A DNA stretch of 64,000 nucleotides from Rhizobium sp. PP-CC-3A-592 (GCF_003217095.1 NZ_QJSR01000004.1:124001-188000); one strand, 5' to 3'. Counted from the stretch's first letter, positions 1 through 8,914 are shown. The notes: generated from the sequence alone by a model not told the origin. Numbers and translations are program-made.

Positions 1-148
1 CCACCACGATCATGCCGAGCCCGAGCCCCACGTCGCCTCGCAGCAGCGCCGGAATGCCGCCGAAGAAGAGGCTGGTCCAGCTGAAGCCGTAATATCCGAT
101 CTTCGTAATGCCGGTGGCGGGATGTTGCAGGCGGATCGCAGTGGCCAT
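1..148 (-). CDS. Partial membrane protein, DUF2628/HrgA-like N-terminus
   Basis: Only the first 49 codons lie in the window; the gene runs off the left edge. The ATG at 148 has a GAGGG Shine-Dalgarno about 6 bases upstream. The peptide starts MATAIRLQHPATG and continues KIGYYGFSWTSLFFGG then a PALLRGD-like segment. This 'GFSWT-x-FFG-x-x-PxxxRGD' signature is typical of small bacterial membrane proteins of the DUF2628 type, whose function is unknown. The family assignment is from memory of the motif. Codon use looks normal for this genome. It lies downstream of amtB in the same direction, but a terminator separates them, so co-transcription is doubtful. Confidence 0.6.
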   Translation of the reverse strand, partial: MATAIRLQHPATGITKIGYYGFSWTSLFFGGIPALLRGDVGLGLGMIVV

Positions 149-319
149 GATGCCCTCTTCTGGAAAAACCGAAAGTTGAAAATATTTCTGGGCGAAGTCA
201 ATCGGCAACCGGCAGGACGCTTGGGAAAACCACGGACGGCAAATGGCTGTCCGAGCAGAGAAAACCCGGGAAGGGACTGTGAGAAAGAACGGCCGGCAGG
301 TGACGGCCATACAAAATGG

Positions 320-346
320 GAAAAACCCGGCAGTGAACTGCCGGGC
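320..346 (-). terminator. Rho-independent terminator of glnK-amtB
   Basis: On the minus strand an 8-bp GC-rich stem (CCCGGCAG / CTGCCGGG, 326-345) with a four-base loop is followed by TTTTT. It lies about 60 bases past the amtB stop codon. The rest of the gene-free stretch from 149 to 408 shows nothing further that I recognise. Confidence 0.85.
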
Positions 347-408
347 TTGAGGAATGTGCGCTCGAGGCGGACGGGAGACCGGCTTTCGGCCGATCTCCGC
401 GAAAGCGC

Positions 409-1845
409 CTACGAGTGGTAGGCCGCTTCGCCGTGGCTTGCGAGGTCGAGACCTTCGCGCTCGGCTTCGACCGGTACGCGCAGGCCGACGATGACGTCGA
501 CGACCTTGTAGAGGATGGCTGAACCGATGCCCGACCACAGGATGGTGACGATCACACCCTTCAGCTGTGCCCAGACCTGCGTTGCCGTGCCGGCATAGGA
601 GGCTGCGAAGTCGGCCGTCGAGTAATCGACGATTCCGGCGCCGCCGAGGGCCGGGTTGACGAATACGCCGGTCAGCAGCGCGCCGACAATGCCGCCGACG
701 CAGTGAACGCCGAACACGTCTGCCGTGTCGTCATAGCCGAACTTGTTCTTCACCGTGGACACGAAGAAGTAGCAGAGCGGGGAGACGATGAGACCCATGA
801 CGATGGCGCCCATCGGGCCGACGAAGCCTGCAGCTGGCGTGATAACGACGAGGCCGGCGACGGCACCCGAAGCGGCACCAAGCATGGAGGCCTTGCCGCG
901 GGTGAAGGTTTCCAGGATCGACCAGGAGATGATCGCGGCAGCCGTCGCGACGAAGGTGTTGATCATGGCGAGAACGGCATAGGCATTGGCTTCGAGGTTG
1001 GAGCCGGCATTGAAGCCGAACCAGCCGACCCAGAGCAGCGAGGCGCCGATCATGGTCATGGTCATGGAGTGCGGAGCCATCATGTCCTTGCCGAAGCCGG
1101 TACGCTTGCCGACCATGAGCGCGCCGACAAGGCCCGCGATGCCGGCATTAATGTGAACCACGGTGCCGCCGGCGAAATCGATCGCGCCGAAGCCGAAGAT
1201 CAGACCGGTCGGGCCGTCATAGGCGCTCGGGCCGCCCCAGAACCAGACCATGTGGGCCATCGGGAAGTAGACGAAGGTGAGCCAAAGGATGGTGAAGAGG
1301 ATCACGGCCGAGAACTTGATGCGTTCTGCGAAGGCACCGATGATCAGGCCGGGTGTGATGGCGGCGAACGTCATCTGGAAGCAGACGAAGACGAGTTCGG
1401 GAATGGCCACCCCCTTGGAGAAGCTTTCCGACAGCGTCGTGACGTCGACGCCCGACAGGAACATCTTGGAGAAGCCGCCGATATAGCTGTTCATCGAGCC
1501 GCCATCGGTGAAGGCGAGAGAATAGCCGTAGGTGACCCAGACGATCATGGCGACGGCTGCGACCATCAGGACCTGCATCAGCACCGACAGCATGTTCTTG
1601 GTGCGCATCAGGCCGCCATAGAACAGCGCCAGACCCGGCACCGTCATCAGAAGCACGAGGATGGTAGACAGAAGCATCCAGGTCGTATCGCCCTTGTCGA
1701 CCGTCATGGCCGGTGCGGCGGCAGCTGCCGTTTCGGCAACGGCCGGCACCGCGGTGTCCTGGGCAAATGCGACAACCGGCGCCAGGAAGGCGGCCGTTGC
1801 GGCACCGAAGCGCCCGAGGGTTGTCGAGAATGTGTGAGATGTCAT
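409..1845 (-). CDS. amtB: Ammonium transporter AmtB
   Basis: Inner-membrane ammonium channel that takes up NH4+/NH3 under nitrogen limitation and is gated by the PII protein GlnK. The 478-residue protein has an N-terminal signal peptide (cleavage expected near AFA-QD, residues 28-29), as in many Amt proteins, then about eleven membrane segments. The twin pore histidines are visible at H231 (GTVVHINAG) and H381 (FGVHCVGG), matching H168/H318 of E. coli AmtB. The hydrophilic C-terminal tail, which contacts GlnK in the family, ends in SHGEAAYHS. It lies 30 bases downstream of glnK, the usual glnK-amtB operon, with a GAGGGAG ribosome-binding site and a terminator after the stop. Confidence 0.97.
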   Translation of the reverse strand: MTSHTFSTTLGRFGAATAAFLAPVVAFAQDTAVPAVAETAAAAAPAMTVDKGDTTWMLLSTILVLLMTVPGLALFYGGLMRTKNMLSVLMQVLMVAAVAMIVWVTYGYSLAFTDGGSMNSYIGGFSKMFLSGVDVTTLSESFSKGVAIPELVFVCFQMTFAAITPGLIIGAFAERIKFSAVILFTILWLTFVYFPMAHMVWFWGGPSAYDGPTGLIFGFGAIDFAGGTVVHINAGIAGLVGALMVGKRTGFGKDMMAPHSMTMTMIGASLLWVGWFGFNAGSNLEANAYAVLAMINTFVATAAAIISWSILETFTRGKASMLGAASGAVAGLVVITPAAGFVGPMGAIVMGLIVSPLCYFFVSTVKNKFGYDDTADVFGVHCVGGIVGALLTGVFVNPALGGAGIVDYSTADFAASYAGTATQVWAQLKGVIVTILWSGIGSAILYKVVDVIVGLRVPVEAEREGLDLASHGEAAYHS

Positions 1846-1875
1846 GTGAAGAAAGCTCCCTCTAACAGCCGTGGC

Positions 1876-2232
<357 letters not shown>

Positions 2233-2301
2233 TCATCTGCGGCTCACGTGCCGTCTTTGCATGCCGATGAGCCTTGTTTCCCCAACGACCGCTCAGTTCT
2301 A

Positions 2302-2317
2302 TTCAAGGCGCGTGCCA
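2302..2317 (-). promoter_or_regulatory. Sigma-54 (RpoN) promoter for glnK-amtB
   Basis: The minus strand reads TGGCACG-CGCC-TTGAA, against the RpoN consensus TGGCACG-N4-TTGCA/T. Only the C of the -12 GC is replaced. The predicted transcription start falls near 2292, giving a leader of about 78 bases before glnK. This fits NtrC/RpoN control of glnK-amtB in related bacteria. Three GGTGA half-site-like repeats (minus strand, around 2350-2371) lie upstream where an NtrC enhancer could be, but they do not form a convincing palindrome. Confidence 0.7.
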
Positions 2318-2451
2318 GTTCCGCGTCGATGCGAAAAATAGATGAAAAGTCACCAAATCACCGCATTCACCGACGGGACGCCGATGAAACGTTAAATATT
2401 CACCAGATTTTCAGGCTAAAAATTGCGCAAATTTAAAAATTTGCTGAAGAA

Positions 2452-3336
2452 TTAGTCATTTGCCTTTTTCCGAATCAGTCCTTCCTGAGCGACGGAAGCG
2501 ATCAAGTTTCCGGAGCGATCGAACAGGCTGCCGCGGTTCATGCCGCGCGCACCACTCGTGCTGGGGCTGTCCTGCGTATAGAGCAGCCAGTCGTCGAGCT
2601 TCACCGGACGGTGGAACCACATGGCGTGGTCGAGGCTCGCCACCTGCAGGCTGCGATCGAAGATCGAGGTGCCGTGGGCGCGCAGCGACGTGTCGAGCAA
2701 GGTCATGTCGGAGAGATAGGCGAGCACCGCCGCCTGCAAAGGCCGGTCTTCCGGCACAGCGCCCGTCGCCTTGACCCAGACATGCTGGACCGGCTCCTGC
2801 CGCTCGCGCGAGAAGTAGTGCTTCAGCGACACCGGGCGGATTTCGATCGGCCGCGGCTGCTCCCAGTAGCGCCGGATCGCCTCCGGCGCGTTCGCCAGAA
2901 ACATCGCCTTCATCTCGGCTTCGCCCATCAGCTCTTCCGGCTGCGCAACCGTTGGCGGCGATACCTGATGTTCGAGCCCCTCTTCCTCCACCTGAAAGGA
3001 GGCCGACAGCGCGAAGATCGCCGCGCCATGCTGGATCGCCACCACGCGCCGCGTGGTGAAGCTGCCGCCATCGCGGATCCGATCGACCTCGTAGATGATC
3101 GGCACGGCGGGATCGCCCGGCCGCATGAAATAGGCGTGAAGCGAATGCACGAAGCGATCCGCGGTCACCGTACGCTGCGCAGCCACCAATGCCTGCCCGA
3201 TCACCTGCCCGCCGAACACCCGCTGCCAGCCGACCTGCGGCGACACGCCGCGGAAGAGATTTACTTCCAGCGTCTCCAGGTCGAGCGTCTGTAGAAGAAC
3301 GTCCATGGCGGTTTTGGTTGGGGCATCATTGGACAT
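2452..3336 (-). CDS. tesB: Acyl-CoA thioesterase II
   Basis: Hydrolyses medium- and long-chain acyl-CoA to free fatty acid and CoA in the cytoplasm. The 294-residue protein has the double hot-dog arrangement of TesB. The N-terminal half contains VFGGQVIGQALVAA and HSLHAYFMRPGD, and the C-terminal half ends with an SLFDRSGNLIASVAQEGL segment, both family hallmarks. I start at MSNDAPTKTA (3336), which has GGAG eight bases upstream; an in-frame ATG at 3363 lacks a good site. The gene is divergent from the UbiH-family gene, with about 78 bases between them. Confidence 0.93.
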   Translation of the reverse strand: MSNDAPTKTAMDVLLQTLDLETLEVNLFRGVSPQVGWQRVFGGQVIGQALVAAQRTVTADRFVHSLHAYFMRPGDPAVPIIYEVDRIRDGGSFTTRRVVAIQHGAAIFALSASFQVEEEGLEHQVSPPTVAQPEELMGEAEMKAMFLANAPEAIRRYWEQPRPIEIRPVSLKHYFSRERQEPVQHVWVKATGAVPEDRPLQAAVLAYLSDMTLLDTSLRAHGTSIFDRSLQVASLDHAMWFHRPVKLDDWLLYTQDSPSTSGARGMNRGSLFDRSGNLIASVAQEGLIRKKAND

Positions 3337-3414
3337 TGCGCGGTCTCCGGCGGTAGGAAGCATGAGGTCGATGATCTATATAGTGCACAAGCACAAGAGC
3401 GAAGGACGGGACGG

Positions 3415-4626
3415 ATGATCGATCTATTGGTGGCAGGCGGCGGATATGTCGGGCTCTCGCTGGCAGTCGCCGTCAAGACGGCAGCGCCACACCTCTCGGT
3501 GACGCTGATCGACGGCGCACCGGACGGTGCCTGGCGCGGCGACGAGCGGGCCTCCGCCATCGCCGCCGCCGCTTCCTCCATGCTCGACGTCCTGGGGATC
3601 TGGCAGACGATCGCACCGGAAGCCGAGCCGATCCGCCGCATGGTCATCACGGATTCCAAGACCGCCGATCCCGTTCGCCCTGTCTTCCTCACCTTCGAGG
3701 GCGACCCGGATGCGGACAGACCTTTCGCCCATATGGTCCCGAACGTCGCGCTTGTCGGCGCGCTGCGCGACAGGGCGGCAAGCCTTGGCATCGACATCCG
3801 CCCCTCGACGACCGCGAGCGGATTTACCGCGGACGATCACGCCGTTCGGCTGAAGCTTGCCGATGGCGGCGAGATCGAGGCCCGCCTGCTGGTCGCCTGC
3901 GACGGCGTGCGCTCGAAGCTGCGCGATGCCGCCGGCATCAAGACCGTGAATTTCGATTATGGGCAGTCCGGTATCGTCACCACGGTCGAGCACGAGCGGC
4001 CGCATGACGGAACCGCCGAGGAGCACTTCCTGCCGGCCGGCCCGTTCGCCACCTTGCCTCTGCGCGGCAATCGCTCGTCGCTCGTCTGGACCGAGCGGAC
4101 GGCGGACGCAAACCGCCTCATCGACAGCGACGACCTCGTCTTCGAGGCCGAGCTCGAACGCCGCTTCGGCTACAAGCTCGGCGCGCTCAAGGTGGTCGGC
4201 GGCCGCCGCGCCTTTCCGCTCGGGCTGACGCTCGGCCGCGCCTTCGTCGCCAACCGCTTCGCGTTGGCCGGCGATTCGGCCCATGGCATCCACCCTATTT
4301 CCGGGCAGGGTCTCAATCTCGGCTTCAAGGATGTAGCGGCATTGGCCGAAACCATCGTCGATGCCGATCGGCTCGGCCTCGACATCGGTTCGCTCGCCGT
4401 CCTCGAGCGCTACCAGACCTGGCGCCGCTTCGATACGGTCCGTATGGGCGTGACGACGGATGTGCTGAACCGCCTGTTTTCCAACGACGTCATGCCCGTG
4501 CGCATGCTGCGCGACATCGGCCTCGGCATCGTGGATCGCCTGACCCCGCTCAAATCCTTCTTCATCCGCCAGGCGGGCGCCGCCGCGAGCAGCGATCCGA
4601 AGCTCCTGACGGGCAAAGCGATCTGA
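3415..4626 (+). CDS. UbiH/UbiF/COQ6-family FAD-dependent hydroxylase
   Basis: Flavoprotein monooxygenase, most likely one of the ring hydroxylases of ubiquinone biosynthesis. The 403 residues show the Rossmann FAD motif GGGYVGLSLA (8-17), the DG motif ACDGVRSK (161-168) and the FAD-ribityl GD motif ALAGDSAHGIHPISGQG (283-299) with the typical HP and GQG. Alphaproteobacteria use different members (UbiL, UbiM, UbiH) of this family for different ring positions, and sequence alone does not tell me which this is. The ATG at 3415 follows a GGACGGGACGG stretch. It overlaps no neighbour and faces the minus-strand Trm112 gene. Confidence 0.88.
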   Translation: MIDLLVAGGGYVGLSLAVAVKTAAPHLSVTLIDGAPDGAWRGDERASAIAAAASSMLDVLGIWQTIAPEAEPIRRMVITDSKTADPVRPVFLTFEGDPDADRPFAHMVPNVALVGALRDRAASLGIDIRPSTTASGFTADDHAVRLKLADGGEIEARLLVACDGVRSKLRDAAGIKTVNFDYGQSGIVTTVEHERPHDGTAEEHFLPAGPFATLPLRGNRSSLVWTERTADANRLIDSDDLVFEAELERRFGYKLGALKVVGGRRAFPLGLTLGRAFVANRFALAGDSAHGIHPISGQGLNLGFKDVAALAETIVDADRLGLDIGSLAVLERYQTWRRFDTVRMGVTTDVLNRLFSNDVMPVRMLRDIGLGIVDRLTPLKSFFIRQAGAAASSDPKLLTGKAI

Positions 4627-4666
4627 AAGACCAGCCAGGGATGTTTGCTTCGCAAGACCGGGACCA

Positions 4667-4855
4667 TCAGTCCTCGATCTTGCGAGCCTCGGAAATCAGC
4701 ATGATGGGAATGCCGTCGCGAATGGGATAAGCGAGCCGCGCCTTCTCCGAGACGAGTTCGTTTTCCGCCGCGTGATAGCTCAACCGCCCCTTGGTGAGCG
4801 GGCAGACGAGAAGCTCGAGCAGCTTTGGATCGACGCGGCGGGTTCTCTCGTCCAC
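4667..4855 (-). CDS. Trm112 family protein
   Basis: Small (62 residue) Trm112/YcaR-type protein. In eukaryotes and archaea Trm112 is the activating subunit of several SAM methyltransferases acting on tRNA, rRNA and release factor. In bacteria the role is mostly inferred. Visible features are [14 protein letters not shown] near the N-terminus and [17 protein letters not shown] at the C-terminus, the characteristic pattern. Only one Cys of the zinc-type CPxC pattern remains (VCP), as is common in proteobacterial members. It begins 8 bases after the Lon-domain gene and is probably co-transcribed with it. Confidence 0.9.
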   Translation of the reverse strand: MDERTRRVDPKLLELLVCPLTKGRLSYHAAENELVSEKARLAYPIRDGIPIMLISEARKIED

Positions 4856-4863
4856 AGCAGGGC

Positions 4864-5529
4864 CTATTGCAGCATGGTTTCGATGTCGCCGAACGTCTTC
4901 GCCAGCACGATCTCGGTGATCGCGATCAGCGTGTCGGCACGCGTCTTCAGGTCCGGCGCTTCCAGCAACGCCTGCTTTTCGGCCGGGCCGTAGGGCAGCA
5001 TCATGGCCATGGAGTTGACCAGCGTCGTGTTGCCGGCGCGCTCGACGCTCTCCCAGTCGGCTTCAAGCTTGTTGGTGTCGAGATAGGCCTTGAAGGCGGC
5101 AAGCAGCGCTTCGCGATCCACCTGCGCCTCATCCTCGGATTCCGTGAGATCGCCGGCAAACGGCGTGATCTTGAAGGTCCTGTAACCCTTGACCGGGTGC
5201 ATCTCGTCGAACAGGCGGAAACGGCAGATGCCGGTCAGCGAGGTGATGTAGCGCCCGTCCTCCATCTCGGCAAACGACGTGATGCGGCCGACGCAGCCAA
5301 CCTGACACAGCGCCTGGCTATTCTCGCTGTGATCGGTCAGCGAGGGCTGCACCATGCCGATCAGGCGGTTGCCGCAGAGCGCGTCGTCGAACATGGCGAG
5401 GTAGCGCGGCTCGAAGATATTGAGCGGCAGCTGCGAGCCCGGCAGCAGCAAAACGCCGGTCAGCGGAAACACCGGAATGACGTCCGGAATATCTCTCGGC
5501 TTCAGGTAACGTGCATTTCCGACCTGCAT
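4864..5529 (-). CDS. Lon protease substrate-binding (N-terminal) domain protein
   Basis: A 221-residue stand-alone LAN/Lon-N domain protein, lacking the AAA+ and protease domains of Lon. The domain signature is [26 protein letters not shown] in two overlapping parts (IPVFPLTG at about 14-21 and [14 protein letters not shown] after it), followed by CRFRLFDE and a C-terminal helical bundle. I start at [11 protein letters not shown] (5529), as related proteins usually do; an alternative ATG at 5571 adds 14 residues behind a GAGG site. Its cellular function is unknown, and substrate recognition for a protease is only inference. It is likely in one transcription unit with Trm112. Confidence 0.88.
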   Translation of the reverse strand: MQVGNARYLKPRDIPDVIPVFPLTGVLLLPGSQLPLNIFEPRYLAMFDDALCGNRLIGMVQPSLTDHSENSQALCQVGCVGRITSFAEMEDGRYITSLTGICRFRLFDEMHPVKGYRTFKITPFAGDLTESEDEAQVDREALLAAFKAYLDTNKLEADWESVERAGNTTLVNSMAMMLPYGPAEKQALLEAPDLKTRADTLIAITEIVLAKTFGDIETMLQ

Positions 5530-5692
5530 CTCAGGCAAACTCCGCCATATCTCGGGCAACGGACCGATCATCGGCCCGTCCGCCTCGCATTATGGGATGA
5601 CATGGTGCGCTTGCCGGAAATCTCAAGCGGGAAACATGGCTGGGGGGATGCGGCATATCAAACCGGAGGAAACGGCTCCGGCGCGAAAAAGT

Positions 5693-6691
5693 TCACGAGA
5701 ACAGGATGGCCGACATCTTGCGACGCGCAGACAGCGTTGCTGGATCGGCAGGTCCCCAGACCTCGAAGAAGGCGACCAGCGCCCGGCGGGCGCCATCGTC
5801 GTCAAACGCGCGGTCGCGCCGCATGATCGTCAGCAAGTGCTCGGCCGCCGTCTGTCGGTCACCCTCCACATTGCGGATCTTGGCAAGGTTCAGCCGGGCG
5901 GCATGATCGTCGGGATCGGCAAGAAGGGCGGCTTCCAGCGCCTTGGGGTCGCCCAGCTTGCGCGCTTCGTCGATCTGGTCGAGTCGCTTGAGAAGGGCGG
6001 AGACCTGCGGATCGGCCTTCTGCTCGTCGGAAAGCTCCGACAGGATCTCGCGCGCCTGATCGAGCGCGTCCGATGCAATCATCACCTCGGCAAGCCCCGC
6101 GCGGGCCGGCAGGCTTTCCGGCTCGACCTGAAGCACGGAGGCGAAGATGCCCCCGGCATTCTGCAGGTCGCCCGCGTCCAGCAGCTGCTTCGCTTCCGCA
6201 AGTGCCGCTTCGATCTCGGCTGCCTGATCGTCGATCATGGGGCCTGCGATCTTCTCGATGAAGGCCCGGATCTGGCTTTCCGGAACGGCACCCATGAAAC
6301 CATCCGCCGGACGACCGTCAACGAAGGCGACCACGGCGGGAATGGACTGGATGCCGAGCTGGCCGGCGATCGAGGGGTGATCGTCGATGTTCATCTTGAC
6401 GAGCTTCACCCGCCCGCCCGCTTCCGTCACCACCTTCTCGATAATCGGCGTCAGCTGCTTGCACGGGCCGCACCAGGGCGCCCAGAAGTCGACCAGCACG
6501 GGTAAGTTGCGCGAGGCCTCCAGCACGTCGCGGGCAAAGGTGGCCGTCGTCGTGTCGGAAATCAGCGCGCCAGCCCCAGCGGGCGCAGCGGCGGCAGGCG
6601 ATGGCGACACTGTTGCCGGCGCGCCGCCATAGGTGGCCGTCGCGCTCATCTGGCTGCCGTAGGAACCGGAATAGGGATTGTTGCCGCTCAT
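5693..6691 (-). CDS. CnoX-like thioredoxin with C-terminal TPR region
   Basis: A 332-residue cytoplasmic thioredoxin-fold co-chaperone of the CnoX/YbbN type. Residues 1-45 are a low-complexity Ser/Ala/Pro linker, about 46-150 are a thioredoxin domain with active site WCGPC (73-77), and 165-332 form a helical TPR-like region. E. coli YbbN has SQHC instead and lacks reductase activity, whereas a real CGPC here, as in Caulobacter and other alphaproteobacteria, indicates redox activity. The start MSGNNPYSG has AAGGAG seven bases upstream. The role as holdase/redox rescue factor handing clients to GroEL is known for the family and not shown here. Confidence 0.9.
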   Translation of the reverse strand: MSGNNPYSGSYGSQMSATATYGGAPATVSPSPAAAAPAGAGALISDTTTATFARDVLEASRNLPVLVDFWAPWCGPCKQLTPIIEKVVTEAGGRVKLVKMNIDDHPSIAGQLGIQSIPAVVAFVDGRPADGFMGAVPESQIRAFIEKIAGPMIDDQAAEIEAALAEAKQLLDAGDLQNAGGIFASVLQVEPESLPARAGLAEVMIASDALDQAREILSELSDEQKADPQVSALLKRLDQIDEARKLGDPKALEAALLADPDDHAARLNLAKIRNVEGDRQTAAEHLLTIMRRDRAFDDDGARRALVAFFEVWGPADPATLSARRKMSAILFS

Positions 6692-6776
6692 CGAATGCTC
6701 CTTGCGGGGACCATGCGCAGCCCCGATCCTCGTCCTCACCGGATGTGCTCCGGCCATTGCCCTCAAAGATCGTATG

Positions 6777-7286
6777 TCAGGCCGTGACTTTCAAGACAAG
6801 CGGCACATGCCCCGTCGCCTCGGCAAAGCGGATCAGGTCCTTCGACGCCAGCGATGTCGTGGCGTCGTTCGTCAGCGGATGGCAGTTGACGATTTCCTCG
6901 CGCATCAGGTCCGAATCCAGCACCAGCGTGACGGCTTGGGCATGGTCGTTGATGACGCCAAGCGCGGTCACGGCACCGGGAATGACGCCCAGATATTCCA
7001 TCAGTTTCTCCGGCTTGCCGAAGGAGACCTTGCTCGCAGCACCGATCAGCGTGTGCACGGTCTTCAGATCGACCGTCGCATGCTCCTCCACCGTCAGGAG
7101 AAAGTAATTGTCCTTCCTGTCCTTCACGAACAGGTTCTTCGTGTGCCCGCCGGGAATCTCGTCGCGGAGCGATACCGATTCGGCCACGGTGAACACCGGT
7201 GCATGCCGCTTCGTCTGGTGGGCGATCTCGAGATCGTCGAGAAAGCGGAAAAGTTCCTCTGCCGTCTTCGGCTGCACGTCCGTCAT
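6777..7286 (-). CDS. Prolyl-tRNA deacylase of the YbaK/ProXp-ala family (PrdX)
   Basis: A free-standing trans-editing domain homologous to the INS domain of prolyl-tRNA synthetase; family members hydrolyse mischarged aminoacyl-tRNA, mainly Ala-tRNA(Pro). The 169 residues contain the conserved GGHTKNLFVKDRK with the key Lys50, and GVIPGAVTALGVIND, both typical of ProXp-ala. Alphaproteobacterial ProRS commonly lacks the INS domain, which explains a separate editing enzyme. The gene is a stand-alone minus-strand unit 85 bases upstream of the CnoX-like gene. The name prdX is used in some genomes. Confidence 0.88.
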   Translation of the reverse strand: MTDVQPKTAEELFRFLDDLEIAHQTKRHAPVFTVAESVSLRDEIPGGHTKNLFVKDRKDNYFLLTVEEHATVDLKTVHTLIGAASKVSFGKPEKLMEYLGVIPGAVTALGVINDHAQAVTLVLDSDLMREEIVNCHPLTNDATTSLASKDLIRFAEATGHVPLVLKVTA

Positions 7287-7588
7287 GTCCTAGCTCCTGT
7301 CTCTGCTCGCATATGTGATTACGAAGCGCAGACACGAGACGCAATCGCAGAGACAGGTCTGCAAGGTGTTCCGTCACGACATCTCGACGCCCGCCACATC
7401 CGGTGCGGTAAAAAATCGCGAGGCAAAGATATTGCAAATTCAATTTGTTAGAAGAAATTTCGGCAAATTGTTTTCACTCTCGTCATTTCCCTGTTGCATT
7501 TCCAAATCGGCTGAGCGATATAGCGCCCGTCGCCAACGAAAACGGCGACGCCACGGTCCACCGACTACCCCCGGACCTTGGTTGATGA
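7287..7588. other. Gene-free stretch before tRNA-Gly
   Basis: About 300 bases with no supported coding frame. It is AT-richer than its surroundings (notably 7425-7500). It holds the putative tRNA promoter at 7494-7522 on the right and the leader of the minus-strand ProXp gene on the left. I see no other structure. Confidence 0.5.
7494..7522 (+). promoter_or_regulatory. Sigma-70 promoter for tRNA-Gly
   Basis: TTGCAT (7494-7499), a 17-base spacer and GATATA (7517-7522) resemble -35 and -10 boxes. The predicted start at about 7530 precedes the tRNA by some 60 bases. No other gene on this strand is served. Confidence 0.5.
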
Positions 7589-7663
7589 GCGGGTGTAGCT
7601 CAGGGGTAGAGCACAACCTTGCCAAGGTTGGGGTCGAGCGTTCGAATCGCTTCACCCGCTCCA
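7589..7663 (+). tRNA. tRNA-Gly (anticodon GCC)
   Basis: 75-base cloverleaf. Acceptor GCGGGTG pairs with CACCCGC, with discriminator T and an encoded CCA end (7661-7663). The D arm is GCTC/GAGC, the anticodon arm CAACC-TTGCCAA-GGTTG with anticodon GCC, and the T arm GAGCG-TTCGAAT-CGCTT. It reads the GGC and GGT codons, the commonest glycine codons in this genome. A short T run follows. Confidence 0.97.
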
Positions 7664-7712
7664 TTTTTCCTAATAAAGACGTTATGAAAAATTGACGCCT
7701 GTCAGCCGCTTT

Positions 7713-7910
7713 TCAGCGCCGCGATCTGCGACGATCCTTGCTGTGCTCGTGCACTTCGAGATGCCGGCATTTGTGGCCGATATTGCCCTGGCGCCTCTCA
7801 TGTTCCGACACGAAGCGGCGGCGGACGTCCCCAAAACCGACCGTCTCCACGAATGATCGGCAGCACGCGAAAATCGGAGTGCGCCCGAATGGACACACTC
7901 CGCACATCAT
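7713..7910 (-). CDS. Hypothetical small basic protein, uncertain
   Basis: A 65-codon open frame that begins one base inside the galM stop (TGATG). The N-terminal half is Cys-rich and unconvincing. The last 32 residues (from a GTG at 7811, starting SEHERRQGNIGHKCRHLE and ending KDRRRSRR) look like a compact basic His/Arg-rich peptide that could be a real small protein. I see no clear ribosome-binding site for the GTG start. No family recognised. Chance open frame remains quite possible. Confidence 0.25.
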   Translation of the reverse strand: MMCGVCPFGRTPIFACCRSFVETVGFGDVRRRFVSEHERRQGNIGHKCRHLEVHEHSKDRRRSRR

Positions 7911-8914
7911 CAGCTCTTCGAGAAGATATAATCCGTTTCCTGACGCAGCGTTTCGCCGGGGCGCAGGATGGTGTTCGGAAAGCCCTCGTGGTTGACGGCG
8001 TCGGGCCAGATCTGGGTTTCCAGGCAGAAGCCTGCGAACGGCCCATAGGTGCGGCCTTCGAGACCGGGAACGGGCGTGTTCAGCTTGAAGCCGGAATAGA
8101 ACTGGACGCCGGGCTCCGTCGTGCGGACTTCGAGCGCGACACCCGAATCGATGCTGCGGACAAGGGCCGCGGACCGCTTGGGGCCGCGCTCCGGCGAGAG
8201 GCAGAAATTATGATCGTAGAGCACCTTCTCGCCCTCGGTTTGCCGACGCATGGACGACATCTGGCGCAGATCGAACACCGTGCCGTCGACCGGGGCGATC
8301 TCGCCAGTCGGGATCTGCTGCTCGTTCGTCGGCAGGTAGTGATCGGCGGCGATCATGATGTCGTGGCCGAGCGTGTCGGCACGCCCATCGAGGTTGAAAT
8401 AGGTGTGCTGGCAGAGATTGGCGATCGTCGGCGTGTCCGTCGTCGCCGTATAGGTGACGCTGAGGCAGCCATGGCCGGAAAGCCTGTAGGTCGCGTTGAT
8501 CTCGCAGGTGCCGGGATAGCCCGCGCGACCTACGGGATCGACGATCTTCAACGAAACGGAATCCTCGGTGACATCCACGATCGTCCAGAGACGCTTGGCG
8601 ATGCCGTCGCTGCCGCCATGGAGATGCGTCACGCCCTTCTCGTTGAGTTCGAGCTGGAAGTCCTCGCCGTCGATCGTAAAGCGCCCTTGACCGATGCGGT
8701 TGGCCGAGCGACCGGGCGTCGCACCGAAATAGGAGGAGTGGGCCGGATAATCGTCGAACGCCTCGAAGCCCAGCACCAGCGGTGCCGCATGGCCCTCCAG
8801 GCGCAGGTCCTGAATGACGGCGCCCCAGGAGATGACCTTCGCCGTCAGACCGCCACCGCGGATCGTCACGCGGTGCACGGGTTCGCCCGTCTTCAGATGG
8901 CCGAAAATTTCCAT
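7910..8914 (-). CDS. galM: Aldose 1-epimerase (galactose mutarotase)
   Basis: Interconverts alpha and beta anomers of hexoses such as galactose and glucose. About 334 residues. Family landmarks are SSYFGATPGRSANRI near residue 65, HLHGG with the first catalytic His, CQHTYFNLDG with the second, and CLETQIWPDAVN carrying the catalytic Glu near the C-terminus. The start is uncertain. ATG at 8914 (MEIFGHLKTG) gives the usual length but has a weak ribosome site, while a TTG at 8932 has GAGGA seven bases upstream and would add six residues. The gene stands alone between tRNA-Gly and metA on the minus strand. Confidence 0.93.
   Translation of the reverse strand: MEIFGHLKTGEPVHRVTIRGGGLTAKVISWGAVIQDLRLEGHAAPLVLGFEAFDDYPAHSSYFGATPGRSANRIGQGRFTIDGEDFQLELNEKGVTHLHGGSDGIAKRLWTIVDVTEDSVSLKIVDPVGRAGYPGTCEINATYRLSGHGCLSVTYTATTDTPTIANLCQHTYFNLDGRADTLGHDIMIAADHYLPTNEQQIPTGEIAPVDGTVFDLRQMSSMRRQTEGEKVLYDHNFCLSPERGPKRSAALVRSIDSGVALEVRTTEPGVQFYSGFKLNTPVPGLEGRTYGPFAGFCLETQIWPDAVNHEGFPNTILRPGETLRQETDYIFSKS

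Noticed and set aside
2240-2262. Second sigma-54-like match GGCACG-N4-CCGCA close to glnK
   Set aside because: It would put the transcription start inside the ribosome-binding site; the match at 2302-2317 is better in sequence and position.
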